A stretch of 64,000 nt of DNA, from positions 1 to 64,000 of the forward strand of contig JAHJLI010000043.1 of NCBI GenBank assembly GCA_018821785.1, given 5' to 3'. This DNA comes from Pseudomonadota bacterium. GTDB taxonomy: Bacteria > Desulfobacterota > Desulfobulbia > Desulfobulbales > Desulfocapsaceae. Numbering within the stretch: the stretch's first letter is position 1; each line of letters begins with the position of its first letter. The position numbers and the translations under genes are program-made. Shown here piece after piece: positions 24,370-33,915 of this stretch. The notes under the pieces were generated by a model. That model did not search any database. It was not told the DNA's origin and saw only the letters and a list, made by a program, of their open reading frames with translations.

Positions 24370-27089
24370 GTTCCGACTGCCGCAACGACTGCACGGGCCC
24401 GCCCCTGTTCCCGAGACTCATTGAAAACCGGCCTGGTCTCTCCCATATCGGCTATCGCATTGGCGACTATAGCGATTTCCGCCAGGCCTTGATGAAGGCG
24501 CTCAACCATGACCCCAACCTGGCAACATGGACCCACCGCGAAGCCGACGATCCCGGCATCGCCCTGTTGGAGGGAGCCTCGATCCTTGGCGATATTTTAA
24601 CCTTTTACCAGGAACAGTATGCCAACGAGGCATATCTGCGCACCGCCCAATGGCGGGAAAGTGTCGCCGATCTTGTTCGGCTGCTAGGCTATCGTTTTTC
24701 TCCAGGTGTGGGCGGCAAAGCCACCTTTGCCTTCGAGGTCAAGGGGGATAAGCCGGTCGTCGTGCCCAAGGGATTCCCGCTTCAGGCAACGCTCGCGGGT
24801 CAGGAAAAACCTGTCAACTTTGAGACGATAGATGAGGTGGAAACCCACCCCCATCTCTCCCAGTTTCATCTCTATCGACCCAGAAAATCTAGTGAAATCA
24901 GAGCAGGGCTCAGGAGACTGGAAATTGAGTCTGTTACAATACAAGAAGAAGATGGTACTGGGGTTGAGCGAAACGATATTGCCGCAGTCAACTCACTGAA
25001 CCTGCGGGTCGGGGATCGCCTCATGCTTATCCCTGATACTTCAATGTTTGATGAAGATGGACCTGTAGAGCAACAACAACATGCAGAAATATTAATAATT
25101 ACAAAAGTTGAGCAAACACTCGACAGAATAGTTGTTGAATTTGAAGGAACCTTAACCGTTGATCGCGGAGAAACAGTAACCGCTTATCGTCTTGGACGGA
25201 GTTTTCGACATTTTGGTCACAATGCGCCAACCTCAACAACGAAAACTGATGATTCAGACCCGCCTCAGATAATTCAAGATGACACGAATTTTATCCGCCA
25301 TTTTGAGAATGAAGGTCACCTTAACTCGACTTTAAACGAATACGAAATGCCGCTTGATAGTCAGGTGAATGACCTTGCTTGTGGGAATGACCTGATATGT
25401 CAAGGTCTTTCAAATACCTTTTTGTTTTTCACTGTCATTAGAAAGATAAGGAGTCACCGTGCAAATTCATTGCAATGGGGAAATTTAACAGGTCCCACAA
25501 CAGTTGTTCGTATCGCAAGAAAATTAATCAACAACAACAATATATATTATTCTTACAATAATCATGACTGGGAATATTATGATATTAGGCACCTCACTTT
25601 TCACGAGATAAAAAGCCCCAAACTGACCCTCCGCGCACCAACTCAATGGACAAGTGAAACAATTGCTAAAACAACTCTCTTCAACTATTGGGGAACCACG
25701 CAGGAAGTTCTTCGCCTGAAAAACAGGCACCTGCTCCTTCAAAAAAATGATACCTGCTCCCGAGAAGTTTTTGTTTCGAGTATTCCTGATGAGGAACTTT
25801 TCACGTTTCCAACGAACAAACAGAACATTCCCAAGATGTGGCCGGTAACCTTAGCACCTGTTGATGGGGATCTGTCAGATACGTTCACCCTTGAAGATTT
25901 CGGGGAAGAAAACCCGACAACAACCGTATACGGCAACCTGGTAGAAGCCACTCAAGGAAAAACCGAAAGAGAAGCCGCTGTGGGCAGTGGAGACAACCGG
26001 GAAGTCTTCCAGACCTTCAAGTTGCCCAAAGCCCCGCTCACCTATTTTCGTACAGACGACGAAACGGCCACCGAGGCGCCGGAACTTGAGGTCTCTGTCA
26101 ATGACCGCCTGTGGAAGCGGGTGGCTTCATTGTTCGGGCATGGTCCCAAGAAAGAGATCTACATTATACGCGAGGATGTCGAGGGAGTGAGCTGGGTGCA
26201 GTTCGGCGACGGCAAGACCGGCAGCAGGCTGCCTTCAGGCCGGCAGAACGTAGTGGCCCGCTACCGCACCGGTATCGGCGCCCATGGCTCTCTCCAGAAA
26301 GGTGGCGCGGTCCAGGGCGGCGCCCGTCTTCATGAGCTGCGCAAGATCCACATCCCGGGCATTGCTACAGGTGGGGCTGAACCGGAAACGGCAGGAAATG
26401 CCAGACAAGCTGCGCCCGGCAAAGTCCAGAGCCTGGACCGGCTGGTGAGCCTCAAGGATTTCGAGATAGAGGCTCTAGGAATCGCCGGTGTCCGCAAGAC
26501 CGCAGCACGCTGGGCTCTTTATGACGGAGTTCCGGCAGTGGTTGTGACGGTATTAATGAAGGGCGGCCGGGAAAAGGAACTTGGTGAGGTCGAGGCAATT
26601 CTCAGCAGGGCCAACCGGGACCGTGGGGCGCAGCGCTTTCCCGTCATCGTCCTGCCGGGGATACACCAGTATGTCTACCTGGAAATGACCGTGGGACGCA
26701 ATCCGATATATATCGAAAACACGTTGCGCACATCCATCAATGCTGCTTTGGGAGTCAGTGTCTCCGTGGAGGGCGATCCATCAGAGGGGCTGTTCAGTGT
26801 CGATTACCGCCGATTCGGCCAGGCTGAATACGCCACGCGAATCGAGGCCTTGGTGCAAAATATCGAAGGGGTGGCCTGGGTGCAGGTTAATAGTCTGGCG
26901 ACATTGACCGGAGAAAGTGACGACCCCACGACTCTTATTGCCCCGCAAGATCCGAGACGAGATGAAAGTGTCTTGAGCACACCCGAACGGGACGAGCAAG
27001 CCGAGAATATCCTTTTGGGTCTACATTCAACACATTTCCATCTCACCATTTTGCAACTGAACGCATCGGAGGTGAAATCCGATGGATAA
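24366..27089 (+). CDS. Large baseplate protein 2 (baseplate J-like, Afp12-like)
   Basis: A 907-residue J-like baseplate protein. The N-terminus (SDFRQALMKALNHDPNLATWTHREADDPGIALLEGASILGDILTFYQEQYANEAYLRTA) and the C-terminus (VQFGDGKTGSRLPSGRQNVVARYRTGIG, then SLKDFEIEALGIAGVRKTAARW) are conserved in this class. Residues about 170-470, encoded by about 24880-25780, are far lower in GC (17 of 60 at 25081-25140; 15 of 60 at 25501-25560, against 42 of 60 at 26281-26340) and rich in Asn and Thr. This suggests an inserted or rapidly evolving domain. It overlaps the next gene by 8 bases. Confidence 0.87.
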   Translation: MSSDCRNDCTGPPLFPRLIENRPGLSHIGYRIGDYSDFRQALMKALNHDPNLATWTHREADDPGIALLEGASILGDILTFYQEQYANEAYLRTAQWRESVADLVRLLGYRFSPGVGGKATFAFEVKGDKPVVVPKGFPLQATLAGQEKPVNFETIDEVETHPHLSQFHLYRPRKSSEIRAGLRRLEIESVTIQEEDGTGVERNDIAAVNSLNLRVGDRLMLIPDTSMFDEDGPVEQQQHAEILIITKVEQTLDRIVVEFEGTLTVDRGETVTAYRLGRSFRHFGHNAPTSTTKTDDSDPPQIIQDDTNFIRHFENEGHLNSTLNEYEMPLDSQVNDLACGNDLICQGLSNTFLFFTVIRKIRSHRANSLQWGNLTGPTTVVRIARKLINNNNIYYSYNNHDWEYYDIRHLTFHEIKSPKLTLRAPTQWTSETIAKTTLFNYWGTTQEVLRLKNRHLLLQKNDTCSREVFVSSIPDEELFTFPTNKQNIPKMWPVTLAPVDGDLSDTFTLEDFGEENPTTTVYGNLVEATQGKTEREAAVGSGDNREVFQTFKLPKAPLTYFRTDDETATEAPELEVSVNDRLWKRVASLFGHGPKKEIYIIREDVEGVSWVQFGDGKTGSRLPSGRQNVVARYRTGIGAHGSLQKGGAVQGGARLHELRKIHIPGIATGGAEPETAGNARQAAPGKVQSLDRLVSLKDFEIEALGIAGVRKTAARWALYDGVPAVVVTVLMKGGREKELGEVEAILSRANRDRGAQRFPVIVLPGIHQYVYLEMTVGRNPIYIENTLRTSINAALGVSVSVEGDPSEGLFSVDYRRFGQAEYATRIEALVQNIEGVAWVQVNSLATLTGESDDPTTLIAPQDPRRDESVLSTPERDEQAENILLGLHSTHFHLTILQLNASEVKSDG

Positions 27090-29436
27090 CAAACGAGTAC
27101 CACTCTATGAGCGATTGCCGGAAATATACCGCATCCGCGATGAAGAACAAACACCCCCTGGCCAGCTGAAGAGCTACCTTGCCCTGGTGGAGAATGTCTT
27201 TGCCGAGATCGACAAGAATATCGAAGCCTTGTATCACGATCTCTTCATTGAGACCTGCGAAAACTGGGTAATTCCCTATATCGGTGATCTTATGGGCGTG
27301 AGTCGTCTCAGCGGAGATGACTGGACCCTGCGGGCTGACGTTGCCGACACCATTGCTCTGCGACGGCGCAAGGGAACACTCTCTGCCATCGAACGCCTGA
27401 CCTTCAACCTCACCAAGTGGGGAGTACATTGTGCCGAGTTCCGTGAGAACCTGGCCTGGAACCAGCATTTGAACCATCAGCGGCCCGATATGGGTGGCGC
27501 CCCTCCTTACTCAGGGGCTTCGATTACCCGTTTTACCCCAATCCGCGGCGGCACGATCACCGTGCGGGATCCGGCCATGTTGAGTCTGCTCGGAACCCCC
27601 TTTGACCCGTTTGCCCATATGGTCGATGTGCGGCCACCGGGACCAAAAACAATCCGTCATAACCTGCCAAATCTTGGAATTTTTTTATGGCGGCTACAGG
27701 ACTACACCGTCTGTCTTGGCAAACCACAATGGCAGCCTGAGCCCGAAACTGATACAGAAACCCCGGAAGCAGGGCCATTTATCGTCCGTTTTCATATTGA
27801 CCCGTTGGCTCGCCCCCTCCGCTTGTTCAACACCTTCCAGTATCATCCCAACCGGGAACCACCGCTGGTCACTGAATTGGATCGCACACCGGGACCAATC
27901 CCCACCGCCCGTCTGACCCAAGACTCGGAGGCTGGCCGGCCTGAGGCTTACCTGGCCATCAACACCTATGATCCGGCGGATTCAAACCGAGCTGCAGCTG
28001 CCACCCAAGATGTCGGCCTGCAGCTCCATCTGCCCCGCTCGCACTTTGACGGTCGGGAATGGCCGGGTGGTAATGATCCTATGGCAAGCTGGATTATTCG
28101 AGGCGCAAATCTTTGCGCCTGGGAAAGGGGCCTTCTTCCGGGGATAAAAAATCGTGAGATTATCATCGACCCAGAGATTGGCCGTTTGGTAATCGGAGTG
28201 AACACGCAGGAAGAAGCAACGGCCCTGCAAGACTATCTCCTGGTTACTTACACCTTTGGCGCGGCAGGTCCGGTAGGGGCTCACCCAACAAATCGATTGG
28301 CCACCCCTGCCCCCTGGGATGACCGCGATACTATTGCCGTGGGCCAATCCGGAGATACCTTTGTCACCTTGACCGATGCCATCAAAGAAGCACTGCAAAG
28401 GGACACACCAACCCTTGTTGAAATCAGGGACAGTCTGACCCACGTGCTGCATCTATCGGAGGATGGGGTTGGGTTGATCGAGGAAATCGCGGGGATCAGT
28501 CTGTCAATCCAACAGCCACTCTTCATCCGTGCCGCAAGCGATGAGAGACCGATCATCAAACTCCGCCAACCCCTGCGTTTTCGCCCCCGACATCCGGCAG
28601 CAGCGAGGGATGCAACGGTTCGCCTGGAAGGCTTGTTTATCACCCGAGATCTCTCTGTCTTTCCAGAAGATTCCCCACTGATTGGCCGGGCAGCCTTGAA
28701 TCGGCTGGAGATCATCAATTGCACCCTAGATCCCGGAGGACACCGAATTTTGGGCAGCCCTGCCGGGCTGTTAGCACCCGTGGCAATTGCCATGCAGCTT
28801 CGCGAGCCCTATGGATTCCAAGAGGCCGCCGATGAAAACTGTTTCGATCAAACCCCTGAAATCATCCTCCAACGGACCATTACAGGGCCTTTGAGAATCG
28901 ACCGGGGATATCGGTTGATCCTGGCCGAATCCATCATTGACGCCGGCGGCACGGATACAGACCACTACGCAGTTGCTGGAGCCGACAATCCAGCAGTTGC
29001 GGCAAGTGGTGAGTTAACAGAAGGCTGGGGGCCGCCCACCGAAGTCAGCGGCATCACCGTGCTCGGACCCATGCGGGTGGAAAAAATCCACGGCCGGGGG
29101 GGGATCTGGGCCGGCACTTTGCAGGTGCTTAACAATCAGGTGGGATGTCTCAAATTCAGTTATTTTAAAAACCAGGGGGATCGTCTGCCCAGGCGGTATG
29201 CTTATGTCAAAGGATCGGAGGCAAGGCTGCGCTTTGTCAGCGAAATCTTTGGTGAGCCGGGTTATGGACAACTGACGCTTTGCAGTGATTTTCGCATCCG
29301 CGAGCGTGGGCCCTTAGATGATGCCATGGGTGCTTACGGTTTTCTTATGGACGCCCATAAATGGCGGAATCTTCAGATCCGTTTTCGTGAATTCATGCCG
29401 CTCGGTGTGCGGCCGCTGTTGATACCTGTTACCTGA
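27082..29436 (+). CDS. Tail protein I-like baseplate protein
   Basis: A 784-residue protein. The first ~130 residues match the phage tail protein I (gpI/gp7-like) class: RLPEIYRIRDEE, IDKNIEALYHDLFIETCENWVIPYIGDLMGV, then DTIALRRRKGTLSAIERLT. The rest is long and beta-rich, with regions such as VEIRDSLTHVL and a C-terminal WRNLQIRFREFMPLG. It resembles eCIS wedge or fibre-attachment proteins. A GGAGGTG ribosome site lies inside the end of the previous gene. It probably connects the wedge to the peripheral beta-helix protein encoded next. Confidence 0.83.
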   Translation: MDNKRVPLYERLPEIYRIRDEEQTPPGQLKSYLALVENVFAEIDKNIEALYHDLFIETCENWVIPYIGDLMGVSRLSGDDWTLRADVADTIALRRRKGTLSAIERLTFNLTKWGVHCAEFRENLAWNQHLNHQRPDMGGAPPYSGASITRFTPIRGGTITVRDPAMLSLLGTPFDPFAHMVDVRPPGPKTIRHNLPNLGIFLWRLQDYTVCLGKPQWQPEPETDTETPEAGPFIVRFHIDPLARPLRLFNTFQYHPNREPPLVTELDRTPGPIPTARLTQDSEAGRPEAYLAINTYDPADSNRAAAATQDVGLQLHLPRSHFDGREWPGGNDPMASWIIRGANLCAWERGLLPGIKNREIIIDPEIGRLVIGVNTQEEATALQDYLLVTYTFGAAGPVGAHPTNRLATPAPWDDRDTIAVGQSGDTFVTLTDAIKEALQRDTPTLVEIRDSLTHVLHLSEDGVGLIEEIAGISLSIQQPLFIRAASDERPIIKLRQPLRFRPRHPAAARDATVRLEGLFITRDLSVFPEDSPLIGRAALNRLEIINCTLDPGGHRILGSPAGLLAPVAIAMQLREPYGFQEAADENCFDQTPEIILQRTITGPLRIDRGYRLILAESIIDAGGTDTDHYAVAGADNPAVAASGELTEGWGPPTEVSGITVLGPMRVEKIHGRGGIWAGTLQVLNNQVGCLKFSYFKNQGDRLPRRYAYVKGSEARLRFVSEIFGEPGYGQLTLCSDFRIRERGPLDDAMGAYGFLMDAHKWRNLQIRFREFMPLGVRPLLIPVT

Positions 29437-29447
29437 GGAGGGAGCAT

Positions 29448-32400
29448 ATGAGGGGAGATTTTTCCAGTTGGGATAACGATCGAAACAACAATTTTGCCGG
29501 TGTGCTCCACCAGCAGGGTCGGGTTCTGCTCGACGCGGACTGGAACGACCAGACCCGCATCACCAATGACTGGCAGGATACGGCGGCAAGGGATGCCATC
29601 GGCCCGGGTGTAGTAGCGGTGCCGATTGATGATCGCCATGCATTTGAGGTCGATCAGGTAGAAATTGTCGGTGGCAAACTCCAGGCAACGCTGACCGAAG
29701 GCCATGCTTGGGTTGATGGTTTATTGATCCATCTCGAGAACACAAGGCGATTCCAGGTCCTCGATTCCTCTACCAGAGGTCTTGCAACTGGTTCTTATGC
29801 TGTGGTTCTTGAGGTCTGGCGAGAAGAGGTAAACGGTTTTCAAGAGCTGAAGACCTTGATTGAACCGGCCTTGGGAGGGCCGGACACCACCGAACGGGTA
29901 TATACGGCCATGGCCCTGCGATTACAAGCCGGTGCAGGATGTGAGCAACTCCGGCAACAATTGAGAAAGCGAGTTCGCACCCAGGGACGGTTGACTGTTA
30001 GTTTAAATCCCACCACCGAAAGCAATGCTGATTGCCCGATTGTCAAAGGGGGCGGCTACACTGGTTTTGAGCACCATCTCTACCGCATTGAAATCGCAAA
30101 AACTAACCGTTCCCAGGCGATGTTCAAGTGGTCCCAGTTCAACGGTGGGCTCGTTGGCAGAGGGAAGCGCGGTGAGGTCGATGGCCGACTATGCATTACC
30201 ATAACGGCAAACATGCAGGCAATCCAGAGTTCAGGCCTTGACAGCTTCTATCTGGAAATCATCGAAATGGATACAGATACCAGCATCGTTGGAATGGGCC
30301 ACTGGCGGGTCTCTTACGGTGCACAAGTTGCTCTGGATGGCGATCGCCTGGTCATTCAGGAGCATGGAACCTATTATGAGGAAGCGGGAACCTTTACCGG
30401 AAATGTTTTCTTCCGCCTGTGGGACGGCATCGAAGATGTGAATCGTTTTGAGCGTACCAAAGCATTTCGTGATGGCATCCGCTTAAAATTTGATTCCAAT
30501 GTTTCCGGCGGAATTTCTCATCACTCTGCTGCCTATTACCCCGGAGACTACTGGACGTTCTCAGTCCGCGCAGGACAAAGCAATGCACGCAGCCTGCTAC
30601 GGAATAAACAAGCATACGGAATAGAATATCACCGAGCACCCCTGGCAATACTTCACTGGAAGGGCAACTCTCTATCAAAAACCATTGAAGATTGCCGGCG
30701 CCTGTTTCGTCCGCTGACCAACCAAAAGGCATGCTGTTCGTTTCTGGTTGGCAATGGCAAGACCAGCCATGGCGATTTTGACTCCATCCAGGAAGCAATT
30801 GATCACCTTCCTGTAACTGGAGGTGATATTACTCTCCTCCCTGGTATTCATCAGACCAATGCAGTTATTGAGGCTGCAATCAACGTCACCATCAGGGGCT
30901 GTGGCCTCCGTACTGTTGTCATCCCCGTTCAGGGAGATGAGGCGGCAGATCGCATCGACCTGCCGATATTTCAGATAAAAAACTGCGGCTACATCCGGCT
31001 CGAAAATATAGTCATGGCCTCCTGGAATGGTACCGCTGTACAATTAGAGGCCGCCAAATTTGGCGCTCTCCAAAGAGTGACCATCGAGGATACCCACATC
31101 TTTGCCTTTAAGCACGCCGTCCATGCCGATCGCGGCAGCCACATTCATATCCGCAATAACATTATCCGAATGTTCGATAAGGCCAAGGCAGGTGGCGAGG
31201 CGGCCATTTATCTGCTGGCCATGGACAGTCTCATCGAAGGTAACAATATCGGAGTGCTTCCCATCCCTGCCGTGCAGGAGGCTGCCGGGGCCGGCGATAT
31301 CGAGCCGGACGATATCGACTGCTTTCCTCTGTTCACATTGCTGTCTACGAGAATCCCAGATTTTCTCAGTGCCGCCCTGCGCTTCCCCCTCGATCCCTGG
31401 CTGCTTGATCCTTTCCGGGCCCAAGGCGGCATCCAGATAGGAAGCGGCAGCGAACGGATCAAAGTGCTGCAGAACCGCATTTTCGGTGGAGCCGGCAACG
31501 GCATTACATTGGGTAGTGATATCGATTTCCAAGATGAAGGCACAGATACATTGCTTCCGCACGTCATAGAAGATATCCCTTACCCCACTGTTAATTTGCG
31601 GGTTAAGTGCAATCAAGAGACAGAAACGCCAACGATCAACCTTCTATTTAAAAAAGACTCCTCGACAAATATTATCAGTGCCGAAGCCAATGGATCCAAT
31701 CTTTCTCGAAATTTCGGTTTTTCAGAATCATGCCAGGTTTTTCTGCTGGACCCCGGATATCAAATAACTCAGATTGATCGTGACCCATTTGGGGACATCG
31801 GCGATTGTGAGTATATAATTCATGTAGATCGTGCAGAATCAGAAGATTTTCCAGATATTTTGGCCTTTATTCACGATGTGGAAATTGAGCGAAACGAGAT
31901 CATTAAAACGGGATTATCGGGTATCGGCACCCCTCAGCGTAATCTGGTGGAACTGTTTGCGATATTGCAATCCAAAGATCCCTGGTCCCACCCCTTGGCT
32001 CTTGCACTCATAAAAAAATACGGTTCGGCTGCAATTTTGCTTGGAAAGATAGCCTTGCAATTCGGCGTACTCAGCGGGTTTGCGGTCAATCTGACCATAC
32101 GAAATAATACTATCGTCCGTTGCCTGCAGAGCACTGCACTTTCTTTGCCAGCCTGGCCGCGTGGTGAAGGAGGGGTGTCATTAGGCTTTTGCGAAAACCT
32201 GACAATTCAAGATAACCGCATTGAAGACAATGGCATAAGCCATGCACAACCGGTTTCCGGTGTTTTTATCTCCTATGCCGGACAGGTGGAGATAAGCAGA
32301 AACCATATTCTCAACAACGGCCCCCTTGACACCGCGGCAATAGCCTCTTTGCAACTGCCTCAACCGGGGATCAGGGGTGGTATCATTTTACGGCAGGCAA

Positions 32401-33215
32401 CCTCTATAACTAAACTGCAAAGTACTAGCGCTTCTATATTTTCTAAAAAATCTATAGCTGCCTCGCTACAGGCGATTTCAAACATTAGTGGTTATGCCGT
32501 CCGAATACACGACAATATTGTCCGACAACCGGTCGGCCAGGCATTGAGGATTTCTTCGATTGGCCCTGTATCTGTTGCAAATAATCGTTTCAATGTCGAT
32601 TTTTCTGCTTTAAGCAAATGGGACAAGCTTACCGGCATGGTCCTTATCCAAAATTTAGGTATGTCGCCTTCAACCAGAAACCTTGTTGACAAAGACTCTG
32701 CAGACAAATCCTCTCAGAAAATGGCGACTTTGAGCAACATCAATGTATTGCCTGAGACCAGCCTGTTGCGCCGGGACACGATTTTCTGTGACAACCAGAT
32801 GCGACTCGGAACAGCAGTTGAAAGCAAAACAGCGCTTTTTATACATAGCGCCGATGCGTTGAGTTATTCAAACAATTGGTCAGATATCGTCGCCGAATTA
32901 TCTGATCTGGTCCAAGGGTCTCCTCAAATTTTATTGGCTCATGCAGTCTTATGGGCACAAGTCGTCTCGGCTCAAGGGAATCAACATGCTGAACCTCTTT
33001 TGAAATCGAATTCAGCGTCGGGGCGTTTTTCTCTGGTAACACATGGTAGTATACTCAATACAACCGTGAACAATCAGGGTGTCCACTGCATTGTTTTAAG
33101 TGATTCCGGCAAGAAGGTTGGAACCGGCAATCTCTCGGCATTATTTGGAACCGGGCAGTGCGATGAAATTTCCAATATTACAGAAAAACTTATTAGAGAG
33201 AGTTTAGGGATTTGA
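29448..33215 (+). CDS. DUF6519 / parallel beta-helix protein, candidate tail fibre
   Basis: A 1255-residue protein. The N-terminus (MRGDFSSWDNDRNNNFAGVLHQQGRVLLDADWNDQ) is the DUF6519 signature found in eCIS and phage-tail loci. From about residue 430 it contains many right-handed beta-helix rungs (IHIRNNIIRMFD, LQNRIFGGAGNGITLG, LTIRNNTIVRCLQ, LTIQDNRIEDNGI, VEISRNHILNNG, VRIHDNIVRQP). Such helices are typical of receptor-binding or glycan-cleaving fibres. The 3' part is lower in GC (20 of 60 at 32401-32460). No signal peptide is present. It is the best candidate for target recognition; I see no other fibre gene. Confidence 0.82.
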   Translation: MRGDFSSWDNDRNNNFAGVLHQQGRVLLDADWNDQTRITNDWQDTAARDAIGPGVVAVPIDDRHAFEVDQVEIVGGKLQATLTEGHAWVDGLLIHLENTRRFQVLDSSTRGLATGSYAVVLEVWREEVNGFQELKTLIEPALGGPDTTERVYTAMALRLQAGAGCEQLRQQLRKRVRTQGRLTVSLNPTTESNADCPIVKGGGYTGFEHHLYRIEIAKTNRSQAMFKWSQFNGGLVGRGKRGEVDGRLCITITANMQAIQSSGLDSFYLEIIEMDTDTSIVGMGHWRVSYGAQVALDGDRLVIQEHGTYYEEAGTFTGNVFFRLWDGIEDVNRFERTKAFRDGIRLKFDSNVSGGISHHSAAYYPGDYWTFSVRAGQSNARSLLRNKQAYGIEYHRAPLAILHWKGNSLSKTIEDCRRLFRPLTNQKACCSFLVGNGKTSHGDFDSIQEAIDHLPVTGGDITLLPGIHQTNAVIEAAINVTIRGCGLRTVVIPVQGDEAADRIDLPIFQIKNCGYIRLENIVMASWNGTAVQLEAAKFGALQRVTIEDTHIFAFKHAVHADRGSHIHIRNNIIRMFDKAKAGGEAAIYLLAMDSLIEGNNIGVLPIPAVQEAAGAGDIEPDDIDCFPLFTLLSTRIPDFLSAALRFPLDPWLLDPFRAQGGIQIGSGSERIKVLQNRIFGGAGNGITLGSDIDFQDEGTDTLLPHVIEDIPYPTVNLRVKCNQETETPTINLLFKKDSSTNIISAEANGSNLSRNFGFSESCQVFLLDPGYQITQIDRDPFGDIGDCEYIIHVDRAESEDFPDILAFIHDVEIERNEIIKTGLSGIGTPQRNLVELFAILQSKDPWSHPLALALIKKYGSAAILLGKIALQFGVLSGFAVNLTIRNNTIVRCLQSTALSLPAWPRGEGGVSLGFCENLTIQDNRIEDNGISHAQPVSGVFISYAGQVEISRNHILNNGPLDTAAIASLQLPQPGIRGGIILRQATSITKLQSTSASIFSKKSIAASLQAISNISGYAVRIHDNIVRQPVGQALRISSIGPVSVANNRFNVDFSALSKWDKLTGMVLIQNLGMSPSTRNLVDKDSADKSSQKMATLSNINVLPETSLLRRDTIFCDNQMRLGTAVESKTALFIHSADALSYSNNWSDIVAELSDLVQGSPQILLAHAVLWAQVVSAQGNQHAEPLLKSNSASGRFSLVTHGSILNTTVNNQGVHCIVLSDSGKKVGTGNLSALFGTGQCDEISNITEKLIRESLGI

Positions 33216-33291
33216 AACATTTAACCACTCTTGCTTTCCCTTAAATATACAATGCAAGAGCAGCACAGGTTAATAACAATTGGGGTACGAT

Positions 33292-33915
33292 ATGGCAATT
33301 GACAAGAATCCATCCAACCTGAATGATTCTTCTAACAATCAGGAAGTATGTGATGAACGCTTAGAGTCCACGCAACTTGAATTATATAAAGAATTCATTG
33401 ACTTTCAAAATGTTGGCCAGATCCTTTTTCAATGGGAAGCACAACGACTAGGCAAACAATTAGGTGCAGATCACCCACGCGTTAAAGTCTTCAACGAACG
33501 CGTGAAACAAAAAGCAACTTTTCTTGCCGACATCGAGGTTGAACTGGAATTTGCAAACATCAAAATTCCTGAAGTGACAGAAAGTGGCGGTTTGATACAT
33601 GGTCGGGTGTTCGATGAAAACAAACGCGGAATTGAAAAACTCAATGTAAGACTGGAAGATGAAAACGGACAAAAATTGGGATTTGCAGGACAGCCGAAAA
33701 CAGATGCTTCCGGCTACTATACCTTTGAATTCGATTCAAAAAAGCTTGAAAAACTGGAGAAGTTGGGTGAAGTCTATCTCGTACTTGTAAACCCAGCAGG
33801 TAAAATAGTCTACCGCGAGTCGAAAGCTCTTAAACTTGCCGCAGGCAACAGTACGGTGATCAATGTGACTCTGAACCGAGCAGACCTGCATCCGATATCG
33901 AAAAAGGTGCGCTAA
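33292..33915 (+). CDS. Carboxypeptidase-regulatory-like domain protein, last gene of the eCIS locus
   Basis: A 207-residue protein. The N-terminal half is helical (LELYKEFIDFQNVGQIL onward). The C-terminal half is a carboxypeptidase-regulatory/transthyretin-like beta sandwich (GLIHGRVFDENKRGIEKLNVRLEDENG, then TDASGYYTFEF). ATG 33292 is preferred over the in-frame TTG at 33280. This beta-sandwich type is frequent in eCIS loci as an accessory protein on the particle surface. The end overlaps the convergent FMN-reductase gene by four bases, so this marks the end of the plus-strand operon. The function is unknown. Confidence 0.78.
   Translation: MAIDKNPSNLNDSSNNQEVCDERLESTQLELYKEFIDFQNVGQILFQWEAQRLGKQLGADHPRVKVFNERVKQKATFLADIEVELEFANIKIPEVTESGGLIHGRVFDENKRGIEKLNVRLEDENGQKLGFAGQPKTDASGYYTFEFDSKKLEKLEKLGEVYLVLVNPAGKIVYRESKALKLAAGNSTVINVTLNRADLHPISKKVR

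Noticed and set aside
5362-33915. Reading the cluster as a prophage or a type VI secretion system
   Set aside because: No terminase, portal, capsid, integrase or lysis genes, and no TssJ, TssL, TssM or ClpV; the DUF4157, DUF4255, Afp15-like ATPase and DUF6519 genes point to an eCIS.
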